Shown here in pieces: positions 25,940 through 35,747 of a stretch of DNA of 64,000 nucleotides. Where the stretch lies: assembly GCF_021173675.1 (NCBI RefSeq), contig NZ_JAIHON010000013.1:62001-126000 (forward strand), given 5' to 3'. The stretch's first letter is position 1, and every line of letters starts with the position of its first letter. The notes under the pieces were generated by a model. The model did not search any database. It had not been told where the DNA came from and saw nothing but the letters and a program-made list of their open reading frames with translations. Position numbers and translations under genes: made by a program. The DNA is from Streptomyces lincolnensis. Lineage in GTDB: Bacteria; Actinomycetota; Actinomycetes; Streptomycetales; Streptomycetaceae.

Positions 25940-26319
25940 GTGGCCGTACCGAAGAACGCCCTGCGGAAGTGGGAGAAGGTGCGCGAGTTCGCCCTCGGGA
26001 TGCCCGGCGCCACGGAGGAGTTCCCCTGGGCGAGACGGTCGCCAAGGTCAACAAGAAGGTGTTCGTCTTCCTGGGCGTCGACGACGGCAGCTATCCGCTG
26101 GGCGTCACCGTGAAGCTCAGGGACGAGGCCGCCCACGCCCACGCGCTCACCTGCCCCGGCGCCGAGCCCGCCGGATACGGCCTCGGGAAGTCCGGCTGGG
26201 TGAGCATCCCGCTGGAGCAGAAGGGCGCCCCGGCCGCCGAGTTGCTGTGCGACTGGGTGGAGGAGAGCTACCGCGCCATCGCCACGAAACGGTTCATAGC
26301 CGAGCTGGACGCGCGCTGA
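25940..26319 (+). pseudogene. MmcQ/YjbR-like protein, frameshifted
   Basis: The start GTG at 25940 has GGAGG seven bases upstream and encodes AVPKNALRKWEKVREFALG and MPGATEEFPW. The frame then breaks at 26028-26030, where GGG stands where family sequence predicts GGGG (FPWGETVAKVNKKVFVF). Sequence from 26031 on reads correctly in the next frame to the stop at 26317-26319 (GWVSIPLEQKGAPAAELLCDW). With one added G the product would be 126 residues, a normal MmcQ/YjbR length (CyaY-like fold). It is either a real one-base deletion or a sequencing error. Confidence 0.75.
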
Positions 26320-26367
26320 ACCGGCCGGAGCGCACGCTGAACCGGCCGGCGCCGGGGACAATGGGCT

Positions 26368-26410
26368 AAGCGTTTGCTTTCCCGGGGCTTGTGCCCGATG
26401 GAACACGTTC
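26368..26410. promoter_or_regulatory. Two operator-like dyads upstream of the acyl-CoA gene set
   Basis: AAGCGTTTGCTT (26368-26379) and GAACACGTTC (26401-26410) are short inverted repeats 50-90 bp upstream of the CoA-transferase start. The second resembles the AAC-N2-GTT core used by KstR-like TetR regulators. Such sites fit fatty-acid-responsive control, but the regulator is not in the window. Confidence 0.35.
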
Positions 26411-26458
26411 TTAGCATCATCGGTGTTACAGCAGTTGTGTCACGACCATGGGGGCCGC

Positions 26459-27589
26459 ATGGCAACGACGCCGGGGCAGGGTCCGCTCAGCGGCGTGCGC
26501 GTGGTCGAGCTGGCCGGTATCGGGCCCGGCCCGTTCGCCGCCATGCTCCTGGCCGACCTGGGCGCCGACGTGGTCCGGGTGGACCGGCCCGGCGGACCCG
26601 GACTGGCCATCGACCCGCGCTTCGACGTCACCAACCGCAACAAACGCTCGGTCGTCGTCGACCTCAAGGCGCCCGAGGGCCCCGCCCGCGTCCTCGACCT
26701 CGCCGCCCGCGCGGACATCCTGGTCGAGGGCTACCGCCCCGGCGTCGCCGAGCGCCTCGGTGTCGGCCCCGAGGCCTGCCACGCCCGCAATCCGAGGCTG
26801 GTCTACGGCCGGATGACCGGCTGGGGCCAGCAGGGGCCGCTCGCCGAGCGCGCCGGCCACGACATCGCCTACATCGCCCTCACCGGCACCCTCGGCATGG
26901 TCGGCGAACCCGACCGGCCCCCCGCCGCCCCGGCCAACCTGCTCGGCGACTACGCGGGCGGCTCCCTCTACCTCGTCGTCGGCGTCCTCGCCGCCCTCCA
27001 CCACGCGCGCGCGAGCGGCACCGGCCAGGTCGTCGACGCCGCCATCGTCGACGGCACCGCCCACCTCTCCGCGATGCTCCACGGCATGATGGCCGCCGGC
27101 GGCTGGCAGGACCGGCGCGCCGCCAACCTCCTCGACGGCGGCTGCCCCTACTACGGCACCTACGAGACCGCGGACGGCCGGTACATGGCGGTCGGCGCCC
27201 TGGAACCGCAGTTCTACGACGAGTTCCTCACCCTCCTGGACCTGACGGCCTTCACGGACGCCCGCAAGGACTGGACCCGCTGGGGCGAACTGCGCGAGGC
27301 CGTCAGCGCCCGCTTCAGGTCCCGGACGAGGGACGAGTGGACGGCCGTCTTCGAGGGCACCGACGCCTGCGTGGCCCCCGTCCTGTCGCTGCGCGAGGCT
27401 CCGCACCACCCGCACCTCGCCGCGCGCGGCACCTTCACCGACCACGGCGGCATCACCCAGCCCGCCCCCGCGCCCCGCTTCTCCGCCACCCCCACCACGG
27501 TGCGCGGCGACCCCGCCCTGCCCGGCGCCGACACCGCCGACGTGGCCCGCGACTGGGACGTACCCGACCTGACGGAGGGCCTCGCATGA
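26459..27589 (+). CDS. CaiB/BaiF family CoA transferase (family III)
   Basis: A 376-residue protein. The start GPLSGVRVVELAGIGPGPF is typical of alpha-methylacyl-CoA racemases and family III CoA transferases. Asp in the NLLGDYAGGS block is the expected catalytic aspartate, followed by VVDAAIVDGTAHL. It could racemise 2-methyl-branched acyl-CoA or transfer CoA; the sequence alone does not decide. GGGGG precedes the ATG. Its stop overlaps the next start by four bases (ATGA), so it is coupled to the acyl-CoA dehydrogenase. Confidence 0.9.
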   Translation: MATTPGQGPLSGVRVVELAGIGPGPFAAMLLADLGADVVRVDRPGGPGLAIDPRFDVTNRNKRSVVVDLKAPEGPARVLDLAARADILVEGYRPGVAERLGVGPEACHARNPRLVYGRMTGWGQQGPLAERAGHDIAYIALTGTLGMVGEPDRPPAAPANLLGDYAGGSLYLVVGVLAALHHARASGTGQVVDAAIVDGTAHLSAMLHGMMAAGGWQDRRAANLLDGGCPYYGTYETADGRYMAVGALEPQFYDEFLTLLDLTAFTDARKDWTRWGELREAVSARFRSRTRDEWTAVFEGTDACVAPVLSLREAPHHPHLAARGTFTDHGGITQPAPAPRFSATPTTVRGDPALPGADTADVARDWDVPDLTEGLA

Positions 27590-28728
27590 AGCGGCAGATC
27601 TTCGCCCCCGAGCACGACGCGTTCCGCGAGACCGTGCGCTCCTTCCTGGCCAGGGAGGTGCTGCCGTACTACGAGCAGTGGGAGAAGGACGGCATCGTCT
27701 CCCGCGAGGCCTGGCGGGCGGCGGGCAAGCAGGGCCTCCTCGGACTCGCAGTTCCCGAGGAGTACGGCGGGGGCGGCACCCGCGACTTCCGTTTCAGCGC
27801 CGTCCTCGCCGAGGAGTTCACCCGCGCTGGCACCCCCGGGCTCGCCCTCGGCCTGCACAACGACATCATCGGCCCCTACCTGACGGACCTGGCCACCGAC
27901 GAGCAGAAGCGCCGCTGGCTGCCGGGCTTCTGCGACGGCTCGCTGATCACCGCCATCGCCATGACCGAACCCGGCGCCGGCTCCGACCTCCAGGGCATCC
28001 GCACCCACGCCGAGGACCGGGGCGACCACTGGCTGCTCAACGGCTCCAAGACGTTCATCTCCAACGGGATCCTCGCCGACCTGGTGATCGTGGTCGCGAG
28101 GACCACCCCCGAGGGCGGCGCGCGCGGCCTGTCCCTGCTCGTCGTCGAGCGTGACACGGCCGGCTTCGAACGCGGCCGCAACCTCGACAAGATCGGCCAG
28201 AAGGCGCAGGACACGGCCGAGTTGTTCTTCCACGACGTGCGCGTGCCCGAGGAGAACCTGCTCGGCGAGCCCAACGGCGCCTTCGTCCACCTGATGACGA
28301 ACCTCGCCCAGGAACGCCTGAGCATCGCCGTCTCCGCGATCGCCGCCGCCGAACACCTGCTGGAGATCACCACCGAGTACGTCAAGGAGCGCGAGGCCTT
28401 CGGCCGGCCGCTGGCCGCCAAGCAGCACATCCGCTTCGAGGTGGCCGAGATGGCCACCGAGTGCGCGGTCACCCGCACCTTCCTCGACCGCTGCATAGCG
28501 GACCACTCCGACGGCACGCTCGACGCCGTGCACGCCTCCATGGCCAAGTGGTGGGCGACCGAGCTCCAGAAGCGGGTCGCCGACCGCTGCCTCCAACTGC
28601 ACGGCGGCTACGGCTACATGACCGAGCACCCCGTCGCCCGGGCCTTCACCGATGGCCGCATCCAGACCATCTACGGCGGCACCACCGAGATCATGAAGGA
28701 GATCATCGGCCGTTCCCTGCTGGGATAG
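27586..28728 (+). CDS. Acyl-CoA dehydrogenase
   Basis: A 380-residue FAD-dependent dehydrogenase that oxidises acyl-CoA to trans-2-enoyl-CoA. Signature motifs are AMTEPGAGSDLQGI (flavin and substrate contacts) and the C-terminal QLHGGYGYMTEHPVARAFTDGRI. The catalytic-base glutamate is in TIYGGTTEIMKEIIGRSLL, the long/medium-chain position. It is translationally coupled to the CoA transferase and is followed 43 bp later by a thiolase, so these form a beta-oxidation operon. Confidence 0.94.
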   Translation: MKRQIFAPEHDAFRETVRSFLAREVLPYYEQWEKDGIVSREAWRAAGKQGLLGLAVPEEYGGGGTRDFRFSAVLAEEFTRAGTPGLALGLHNDIIGPYLTDLATDEQKRRWLPGFCDGSLITAIAMTEPGAGSDLQGIRTHAEDRGDHWLLNGSKTFISNGILADLVIVVARTTPEGGARGLSLLVVERDTAGFERGRNLDKIGQKAQDTAELFFHDVRVPEENLLGEPNGAFVHLMTNLAQERLSIAVSAIAAAEHLLEITTEYVKEREAFGRPLAAKQHIRFEVAEMATECAVTRTFLDRCIADHSDGTLDAVHASMAKWWATELQKRVADRCLQLHGGYGYMTEHPVARAFTDGRIQTIYGGTTEIMKEIIGRSLLG

Positions 28729-28771
28729 AGACCTTTTGCCCGGCTGACCCTCACCCTCGAAAGGCTTCCTC

Positions 28772-29986
<1,215 letters not shown>

Positions 29987-29991
29987 ACCCA

Positions 29992-30022
29992 GCGGAATTC
30001 ACAAGGCTGCGGAATTCACAAG
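29992..30022. repeat. 17-bp-period direct repeat before the FadB-like gene
   Basis: GCGGAATTCACAAG occurs at 29992-30005 and again at 30009-30022. The second copy ends 28 bp before the FadB-like start. It could be a short tandem duplication or paired binding sites. Confidence 0.5.
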
Positions 30023-30050
30023 ACTTCAGACTTCTACGGAGATCCCCGTC

Positions 30051-32225
30051 ATGACACAGAGCACCACCATCCGCTGGGAACAGGACCGCGCCGGCGTCGT
30101 CACCCTCGTCCTCGACGACCCGAACCAGTCCGCGAACACCATGAACCAGGCGTTCCGCGACTCCCTCGCGGTGATCACCGACCGCCTGGAGGCGGAGAAG
30201 GACACCATCCGCGGTGTCATCATCACCTCCGCCAAGAAGACCTTCTTCGCCGGCGGCGACCTGCGCGACCTGATCCGCGTCACACCGGAGACCGCCCAGG
30301 ACCTCTTCGACGGCGGTCTCGCCATCAAGCGGAACCTGCGCCGCATCGAGACCCTCGGCAAGCCGGTCGTCGCGGCGCTCAACGGCGCGGCCCTCGGCGG
30401 CGGTTACGAGATCGCCCTGGCCTGCCACCACCGGATCGCCCTCGACGCGCCCGGCTCGAAGATCGGCTGCCCCGAGGTGACCCTCGGCCTGCTGCCGGGC
30501 GGAGGCGGCGTCGTCCGCACCGTCCGCCTCCTCGGCATCGCCGACGCCCTGCTGAAGGTCCTCCTCCAGGGCACCCAGTACAACCCGCAGCGCGCCCTGC
30601 AGAACGGCCTGATCGACGACGTGGCCGCCACCCAGGAGGAGCTGCTCGCCAAGGCCCGCGCCTTCATCGAGGCCAACCCCGAGTCGTCGCAGCCCTGGGA
30701 CAAGCCCGGCTACCGCATCCCCGGCGGCACGCCCGCCCACCCCAAGTTCGCGGCCAACCTGCCCGCCTTCCCGGCCACCCTGCGCAAGCAGACCAACGGC
30801 GCCCCTTATCCGGCCCCGCGCAACATCCTCGCGGCCGCCGTCGAGGGAGCCCAGGTCGACTTCGAGACCGCGCAGGTCATCGAGGCGCGCTATTTCGTGG
30901 AGCTGGCGGCCGGCCGGACGTCCAAGAACATGATCCAGGCGTTCTTCTTCGACCTCCAGGCCGTCAACTCCGGCGCCAACCGCCCCAAGGGCATCGAGCC
31001 CCGCCCGGTCCGCAAGGTCGCCGTCCTCGGCGCCGGCATGATGGGCGCCGGCATCGCCTACTCCTGCGCCCGCGCGGGCATCGACGTCGTCCTGAAGGAC
31101 GTGTCGCTGGAAGCGGCCGCCAAGGGCAAGGGCTACTCCCAGAAGCTCTGCGCCAAGGCGGTCTCGCGCGGCCGTACGACCCAGGAGAAGGCGGACGCCC
31201 TACTGGCCCGCATCACCCCGGCCGCCGATCCCACCGACCTCGCGGGCTGCGACGCGGTGATCGAGGCCGTCTTCGAGAACCCGGAGCTGAAGCACAAGGT
31301 CTTCCAGGAGATCCAGCACATCGTCGAGCCGGACGCGCTGCTGTGCTCCAACACCTCCACGCTTCCCATCACCGCCCTCGCCGAAGGCGTCGAGCGCCAG
31401 ACGGACTTCATCGGCCTGCACTTCTTCTCACCGGTCGACAAGATGCCCCTGGTGGAGATCATCAAGGGCGAACGCACCGGCGACGAGGCCCTCGCCCGCG
31501 CCTTCGACCTGGTCCGCCAGATCAAGAAGACACCCATCGTCGTGAACGACTCCCGGGGCTTCTTCACCTCCCGCGTCATCGGCCACTTCCTCAACGAGGG
31601 CGTCGCCATGGTCGGCGAGGGCATCGAGCCCGCCTCCGTCGAACAGGCCGCCGCCCAGGCGGGCTACCCGGCCAAGGTCCTCTCCCTGATGGACGAACTC
31701 ACCCTCACCCTCCCGCGCAAGATCCGCCGCGAGACCAGGCGGGCCGTCGAAGAGGCCGGCGGCACCTGGACGGCCCACCCCGCCGAGGCCGTCATCGACC
31801 GCATGGTCGACGAGTTCGACCGCCCCGGCCGCAGCGGCGGCGCCGGCTTCTACGACTACGACGACTCCGGCAGGCGCACCGCCCTCTGGCCGGGCCTGCG
31901 CGAGCACTTCACGCGCGCGGACGCGCGGATCCCCTTCCGGGACATGCAGGAACGCATGCTCTTCTCCGAGGCACTCGACACGGTCAAACTCCTGCAGGAA
32001 GGCGTCCTCACCTCCGTCGCCGACGCCAACATCGGCTCCATCTTCGGCATCGGCTTCCCCGGCTGGACCGGCGGCGTCCTCCAGTACATCAACGGCTACG
32101 ACGGCGGCCTCCCCGGCTTCGTCACCCGGTCCCGCGAACTCGCAGCCCGCTACGGCGACCGCTTCACCCCACCCGCACTACTGCTGGAGAAGGCGGAGAA
32201 GGGGGAGACCTTCAAGGACGCGTAA
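30051..32225 (+). CDS. FadB-like multifunctional enoyl-CoA hydratase / 3-hydroxyacyl-CoA dehydrogenase
   Basis: A 724-residue fusion. The N-terminal crotonase domain (about 1-300) has SAKKTFFAGGDLRDL and ALNGAALGGGYEIALACH, the oxyanion-hole region. The NAD-binding domain starts near residue 320 with KVAVLGAGMMGAGIAYSCARAG. The dehydrogenase motif FIGLHFFSPVDKMPLVEII holds the catalytic histidine, and SRGFFTSRVIGHFLNEG follows. It performs the two middle steps of beta-oxidation. GGAG lies upstream of the ATG. It is probably in the same transcript as the thiolase (64 bp gap). Confidence 0.95.
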   Translation: MTQSTTIRWEQDRAGVVTLVLDDPNQSANTMNQAFRDSLAVITDRLEAEKDTIRGVIITSAKKTFFAGGDLRDLIRVTPETAQDLFDGGLAIKRNLRRIETLGKPVVAALNGAALGGGYEIALACHHRIALDAPGSKIGCPEVTLGLLPGGGGVVRTVRLLGIADALLKVLLQGTQYNPQRALQNGLIDDVAATQEELLAKARAFIEANPESSQPWDKPGYRIPGGTPAHPKFAANLPAFPATLRKQTNGAPYPAPRNILAAAVEGAQVDFETAQVIEARYFVELAAGRTSKNMIQAFFFDLQAVNSGANRPKGIEPRPVRKVAVLGAGMMGAGIAYSCARAGIDVVLKDVSLEAAAKGKGYSQKLCAKAVSRGRTTQEKADALLARITPAADPTDLAGCDAVIEAVFENPELKHKVFQEIQHIVEPDALLCSNTSTLPITALAEGVERQTDFIGLHFFSPVDKMPLVEIIKGERTGDEALARAFDLVRQIKKTPIVVNDSRGFFTSRVIGHFLNEGVAMVGEGIEPASVEQAAAQAGYPAKVLSLMDELTLTLPRKIRRETRRAVEEAGGTWTAHPAEAVIDRMVDEFDRPGRSGGAGFYDYDDSGRRTALWPGLREHFTRADARIPFRDMQERMLFSEALDTVKLLQEGVLTSVADANIGSIFGIGFPGWTGGVLQYINGYDGGLPGFVTRSRELAARYGDRFTPPALLLEKAEKGETFKDA

Positions 32226-32240
32226 CCGGCACGGCATTTT

Positions 32241-32386
32241 CAGCCCGTCCGGCGTGTGAGGCCGCGGGCTTGGCCGTCCCGGGCACTGTCAGCCCGTCCG
32301 GCGTTTGAGGACGAGGCCCCTTCAGGGCCGATCGGGGGTCCAGGGGGCGGAGCCCCCTGGGCGGGGTCGAAGGGGCGGCAGCCCCT
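32241..32386. repeat. Dispersed Streptomyces-type intergenic repeat with hairpins
   Basis: The 335-bp gap 32226-32560 contains no gene. CAGCCCGTCCGGCGT occurs twice (32241-32255, 32290-32304). The second copy continues into TGAGGACGAGGCCCCTTCAG. Two perfect hairpins follow: CAGGGGGC-gga-GCCCCCTG (32341-32359) and AGGGGC-ggca-GCCCCT (32371-32386). I recall this sequence type as recurrent after Streptomyces genes. Here it probably ends the fatty-acid operon. A diverged copy of its core overlaps the BCCT stop codon at 46178. The bases from 32387 to 32560 show nothing further except GAGGAG, the RBS of the next gene. Confidence 0.65.
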
Positions 32387-32560
32387 GGTGATGGGACGGG
32401 TAGGGGCGGCGGGGGCGAGAAAAAGGCGGGGCGAGAAAACCCCGCCGCACCCTCCCTCCCGCATACCGCTGAGCGACACACTCCCCTTGCGCCCCCGCCA
32501 CCCCCACCCCCACGCTGACCGGCGAAGAACAAGCTCCCTCCCGCGCCCGAGGAGCCCCGC

Positions 32561-34189
32561 ATGGGACACCGCCCAGCCTCCGCCGTCCTGGACATCCTCC
32601 GCGACGAGGGAGTGGACCGCGTCTTCGGCAACCCCGGCACCACAGAACTCCCCTTCCTGGCCTCCCTCGCGACCGCCCACACCACCCCGGAGTACATCCT
32701 CGGCATCCACGAGGGCTCCGTCGTAGCCATGGCGGACGGCTACGCCCGCGCCACGCACCGCCCCGCATTCGTCAGCCTCCACATCGCCGCCGGCCTCGCC
32801 AACGGCCTCATCGGCCTGCTCAACGCCCGCCGCTCCCGCACCCCCCTCGTCGTGACGGCAGGCCAGCAGGACCGCCGCCACCTCCAGCAGGACCCCATGC
32901 TCTCCGGCGACCTCATCGCCCTCGCGACCCCGGCGGTGAAGGCGGCGTACGACATCCAGCACGCCCACGACCTCCCCCTCGCCCTGCGCCGCGCCTTCGC
33001 CCTCGCCGCACGACCCCCCGCGGGCCCGGTCTTCCTCTCCGTCCCCATGGACCTGCTCGACGAGGACACCGAGGTCGAGATCCCGGCCCGCACCCCACCA
33101 CCCCCACAGGGCCCGGCCCCAGGCATCGAAAGGGCCGCCGTACTCCTCGGCGCGGCCACCCGCCCCGCGATCGTCGCCGGTGACGGAGTGGGCCGCGAGG
33201 ACGCGCTCGGCGCGCTCGTCCGCACCGCGGAGGCGTGTGGCGCGACCGTCCACCACCAACCGATGGCCGACTGCCTGAACTTCCCGACCACGCACCCCCT
33301 GTACGCCGGGATGCTGCCGCCGCGCCACAACGCCATCAGGGAGACGCTCGCCGCGTACGACACCGTCCTGATCGCCGGCGCGCACGCTTTCACGCCCCAC
33401 CACTACACTCCCGGCCCCGCCCTCCCACCCGGCCTCACCGTCGTACAGCTCGACTCGGACCCGCACGAGATCGGCCGCAACTTCCCCGCCACCGCGGGAC
33501 TCGTCGGCGCACTCGCCCCCTCCCTGCACCGCCTCGCCGACCTGCTGCGCGACCAGGTGCCCGCCCACACCGCCAAGAGCCGCACGCTCCACGCCGGGGA
33601 ACGGCACACCGCCGACCGCGACCGCGCCGAGTCCGCGGCCCGCGCCGCCTACTCCCCGGCCCCGCTCGCCCCCTGGGCCGCCGCCCACGCGGTGGCCCGC
33701 GGCCTGCCGCCGGACGCCGTGGTCGTGGAGGAGGCCATCACCGTGGGCCTGCTGCTGCGCCGCATGGTGCGCCTCGACGCCCCCGGCAGCTACACCCACA
33801 CCGTCGGCGGCGGCCTCGGCTGGGGGATCGGCGCCGCCGTGGGCCGCGCCCTCGCCGAGCCGGGCCGGCCCGTGGTCGCCGTACTGGGCGACGGCTGCAC
33901 GCTGTTCGGCCTCCAGGGACTGTGGAGCGCCGCCCGGCAGTCCACCCCCGTCCTGTTCGTGGTGATGAACAACGGCGCCTACCGCACCCTCCAGGACACC
34001 TACGCGGCCAGGGGCGGCGAGGGCGTCTGCCCCGGCACCGACCTCGGCCCCCTGGACTTCACCCAGGCGGCCCGCTTCTTCGGCGTCGACGCGGTCCGGG
34101 CGGAGAGCGCGGACCATCTGCGCCAACTGGTCGGGGGAGCAGGTGAGTTGACGGGACCGCTCCTGGTCGACGTGCCGCTGCGCGAGTAG
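32561..34189 (+). CDS. mdlC: Benzoylformate decarboxylase (ThDP enzyme)
   Basis: A 542-residue thiamine-diphosphate enzyme. FGNPGTTELPFL matches the benzoylformate decarboxylase active-site loop, with Thr where Pseudomonas MdlC has Ser26. IHEGSVVAMADGYA carries the cofactor-activating glutamate, and SLHIAAGLANG the active-site histidine. The ThDP/Mg motif is VLGDGCTLFGLQG ending in VVMNNGAYRTL. It converts phenylglyoxylate to benzaldehyde in mandelate-type pathways; other 2-oxo acids are possible. GAGGAG precedes the ATG. An IclR regulator follows on the same strand. Confidence 0.85.
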   Translation: MGHRPASAVLDILRDEGVDRVFGNPGTTELPFLASLATAHTTPEYILGIHEGSVVAMADGYARATHRPAFVSLHIAAGLANGLIGLLNARRSRTPLVVTAGQQDRRHLQQDPMLSGDLIALATPAVKAAYDIQHAHDLPLALRRAFALAARPPAGPVFLSVPMDLLDEDTEVEIPARTPPPPQGPAPGIERAAVLLGAATRPAIVAGDGVGREDALGALVRTAEACGATVHHQPMADCLNFPTTHPLYAGMLPPRHNAIRETLAAYDTVLIAGAHAFTPHHYTPGPALPPGLTVVQLDSDPHEIGRNFPATAGLVGALAPSLHRLADLLRDQVPAHTAKSRTLHAGERHTADRDRAESAARAAYSPAPLAPWAAAHAVARGLPPDAVVVEEAITVGLLLRRMVRLDAPGSYTHTVGGGLGWGIGAAVGRALAEPGRPVVAVLGDGCTLFGLQGLWSAARQSTPVLFVVMNNGAYRTLQDTYAARGGEGVCPGTDLGPLDFTQAARFFGVDAVRAESADHLRQLVGGAGELTGPLLVDVPLRE

Positions 34190-34247
34190 GAGACCCACCG
34201 CGCCCCGCACCTTGTCACCCCCGCACCCCTGCCACCACCATCGACCC

Positions 34248-34997
34248 ATGACGGACGGTCCGCTGCCCAAGTCGGTGCTCGCCCGCGGTGCGGCACTGCT
34301 GCACGCCTGCGGTGACGCCGGGACCGCGCTCACCCTCGCCGAACTGGCCGGGCGCACCGGCCTGCCCAAACCCACCGCGCACCGCCTGCTCGCCGAACTG
34401 GTCCGCCTCGGGCTGGTCGAGCGCACCCCCGACGGCGGCTACCGCATCGGGATCGGGCTGTTCGCGCTGGGCCAGTCGGCGCCGTCCGTACGGGAACTCA
34501 GGGACGCCGCGCTGCCCTACCTGGGCGACCTGCACGAGGCGACGCACGAGAACGTGCATCTGGCCGTCCCGGACGGCACCGACACGCTCTTCCTGGAGAA
34601 GGTCACCGGCCTCCGTGCCACCCCGATCGTCTCGCGCAGCGGAGGCCGCCTGCCCGCCCACTGCACGGCCACGGGCAAGGTGTTCCTCGCCCTCGACCCC
34701 CGCCCGCAGCACCGGGCGCCGACCCGCCTGCCCCGGCTGACCCCGCGCACCCTGGTCCTGCCGGGACAGCTCGCCCGCGACCTGGCGCTGACCCGGGCCC
34801 GCGGCTACGGCGTCAACCTGGAGGAGGCCGAGATCGGCGTCTCGGCCGTCGCCGTCCCCGTCTACGCCCACGGCCACGGCTCCCGCCCCGTCGCCGCGAT
34901 CTCCGTCACCGGCGGCACCCGCCGTCTCGACATGGACCGTATGGGAGCACGCCTGCGTGCGGTGGCCCGGGAACTGACCAGAACCCTGTCGGCCTGA
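34248..34997 (+). CDS. IclR-family transcriptional regulator
   Basis: A 249-residue regulator. The N-terminal winged helix is LTLAELAGRTGLPKPTAHRL, followed by LGLVERTPDGGYRIGIGLFALG. The effector domain contains THENVHLAVPDG, LPAHCTATGKVFLA and GVNLEEAEIGVSAVAVPVY, all standard for the family. IclR proteins often control aromatic-acid degradation, which fits its position 58 bp after the decarboxylase gene. No RBS precedes the ATG. Confidence 0.9.
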   Translation: MTDGPLPKSVLARGAALLHACGDAGTALTLAELAGRTGLPKPTAHRLLAELVRLGLVERTPDGGYRIGIGLFALGQSAPSVRELRDAALPYLGDLHEATHENVHLAVPDGTDTLFLEKVTGLRATPIVSRSGGRLPAHCTATGKVFLALDPRPQHRAPTRLPRLTPRTLVLPGQLARDLALTRARGYGVNLEEAEIGVSAVAVPVYAHGHGSRPVAAISVTGGTRRLDMDRMGARLRAVARELTRTLSA

Positions 34998-35078
34998 CCC
35001 CGCAACGCCCCCGTGCTCGAACACCCCGTGCAGGAACGCCCCCTTGTCCGTGGCCTGACGGGTCGTCACACTCGCCGC

Positions 35079-35747
35079 ATGGAGACGCGTACCGCCCTGG
35101 TGACCGGAGCGGCGCAGGGCCTCGGACAGGAGTTCGCGATCGCGCTCGCCGCGCGCGGCTACCGGGTCGCCGGCCTCGATCTCGTCCCGCAGCCGGAGAC
35201 CGCCGCGAGGATCCTGGACTACGTCGAACTCGTCGGCGACGCGGGCGACGAGACGCAGATGGAGGAGGGGCTGGAGCGTGTCATCGACCGGTTCGGCACC
35301 CTGCACGTCGTCGTGAACAACGCGGGCGTGCACCCCGCGAAACCCTTCGAGGAGACGACCGTCGAGGACTGGCGCCGGGTCATGAGGGCCAATCTGGAGG
35401 GGCCCTTCGTGGTGACGAGGGCCGCGCTGCCGTACCTCAAGGCCGCCCGCCGGGGCCGGATCGTCAACATCGCCTCGTCGGCCGTGTTCACCGCGCCGCC
35501 CACGATGGTCCCCTCCGTCGCCTCGAAGGCGGGCCTGATCGGCTTCACCCGTGCCCTGGCGGCGGCCCTCCGCCCCTACGACATCACCGTCAACGCGATC
35601 GCGCCCGGCCCGGGGTGCGGCGCCGCCGACCAGCGGGCCCAGGAGCCGTCCGACCTGGTCTCGACGCTGCTGTACGTGGTCGACGAGGGGAGCGGATTCC
35701 TGACCGGCCAGACGCTCAACGTGTCAGGCGGATCCGTCTGCCTGTGA
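35079..35747 (+). CDS. Short-chain dehydrogenase, probably catalytically impaired
   Basis: A 222-residue SDR. The NAD-binding motif TGAAQGLG (residues 9-16), NNAG (80-83) and the catalytic serine region NIASSA are present, and Lys150 is kept. The catalytic tyrosine of the YxxxK motif is replaced by Ser146 (PSVASK where relatives have YVASK). The C-terminal substrate loop is also short: NAIAPGPGCGAADQRAQEP lacks about 25 residues found in typical 250-residue members. It may be a decaying gene or a binding protein. CACACT ends six bases before the ATG, suggesting a leaderless mRNA. Its 3' end overlaps the MerR gene by 24 bp. Confidence 0.85.
   Translation: METRTALVTGAAQGLGQEFAIALAARGYRVAGLDLVPQPETAARILDYVELVGDAGDETQMEEGLERVIDRFGTLHVVVNNAGVHPAKPFEETTVEDWRRVMRANLEGPFVVTRAALPYLKAARRGRIVNIASSAVFTAPPTMVPSVASKAGLIGFTRALAAALRPYDITVNAIAPGPGCGAADQRAQEPSDLVSTLLYVVDEGSGFLTGQTLNVSGGSVCL

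Noticed and set aside
26315..26349. GCTGAACCGGCCGG direct repeat after the MmcQ gene as an attachment site
   Set aside because: A local 21-bp-period duplication without a neighbouring tRNA or integrase; not an att site.
30051..32225. Splitting the FadB-like gene into two genes
   Set aside because: The crotonase and dehydrogenase domains are in one uninterrupted frame of normal fusion length.
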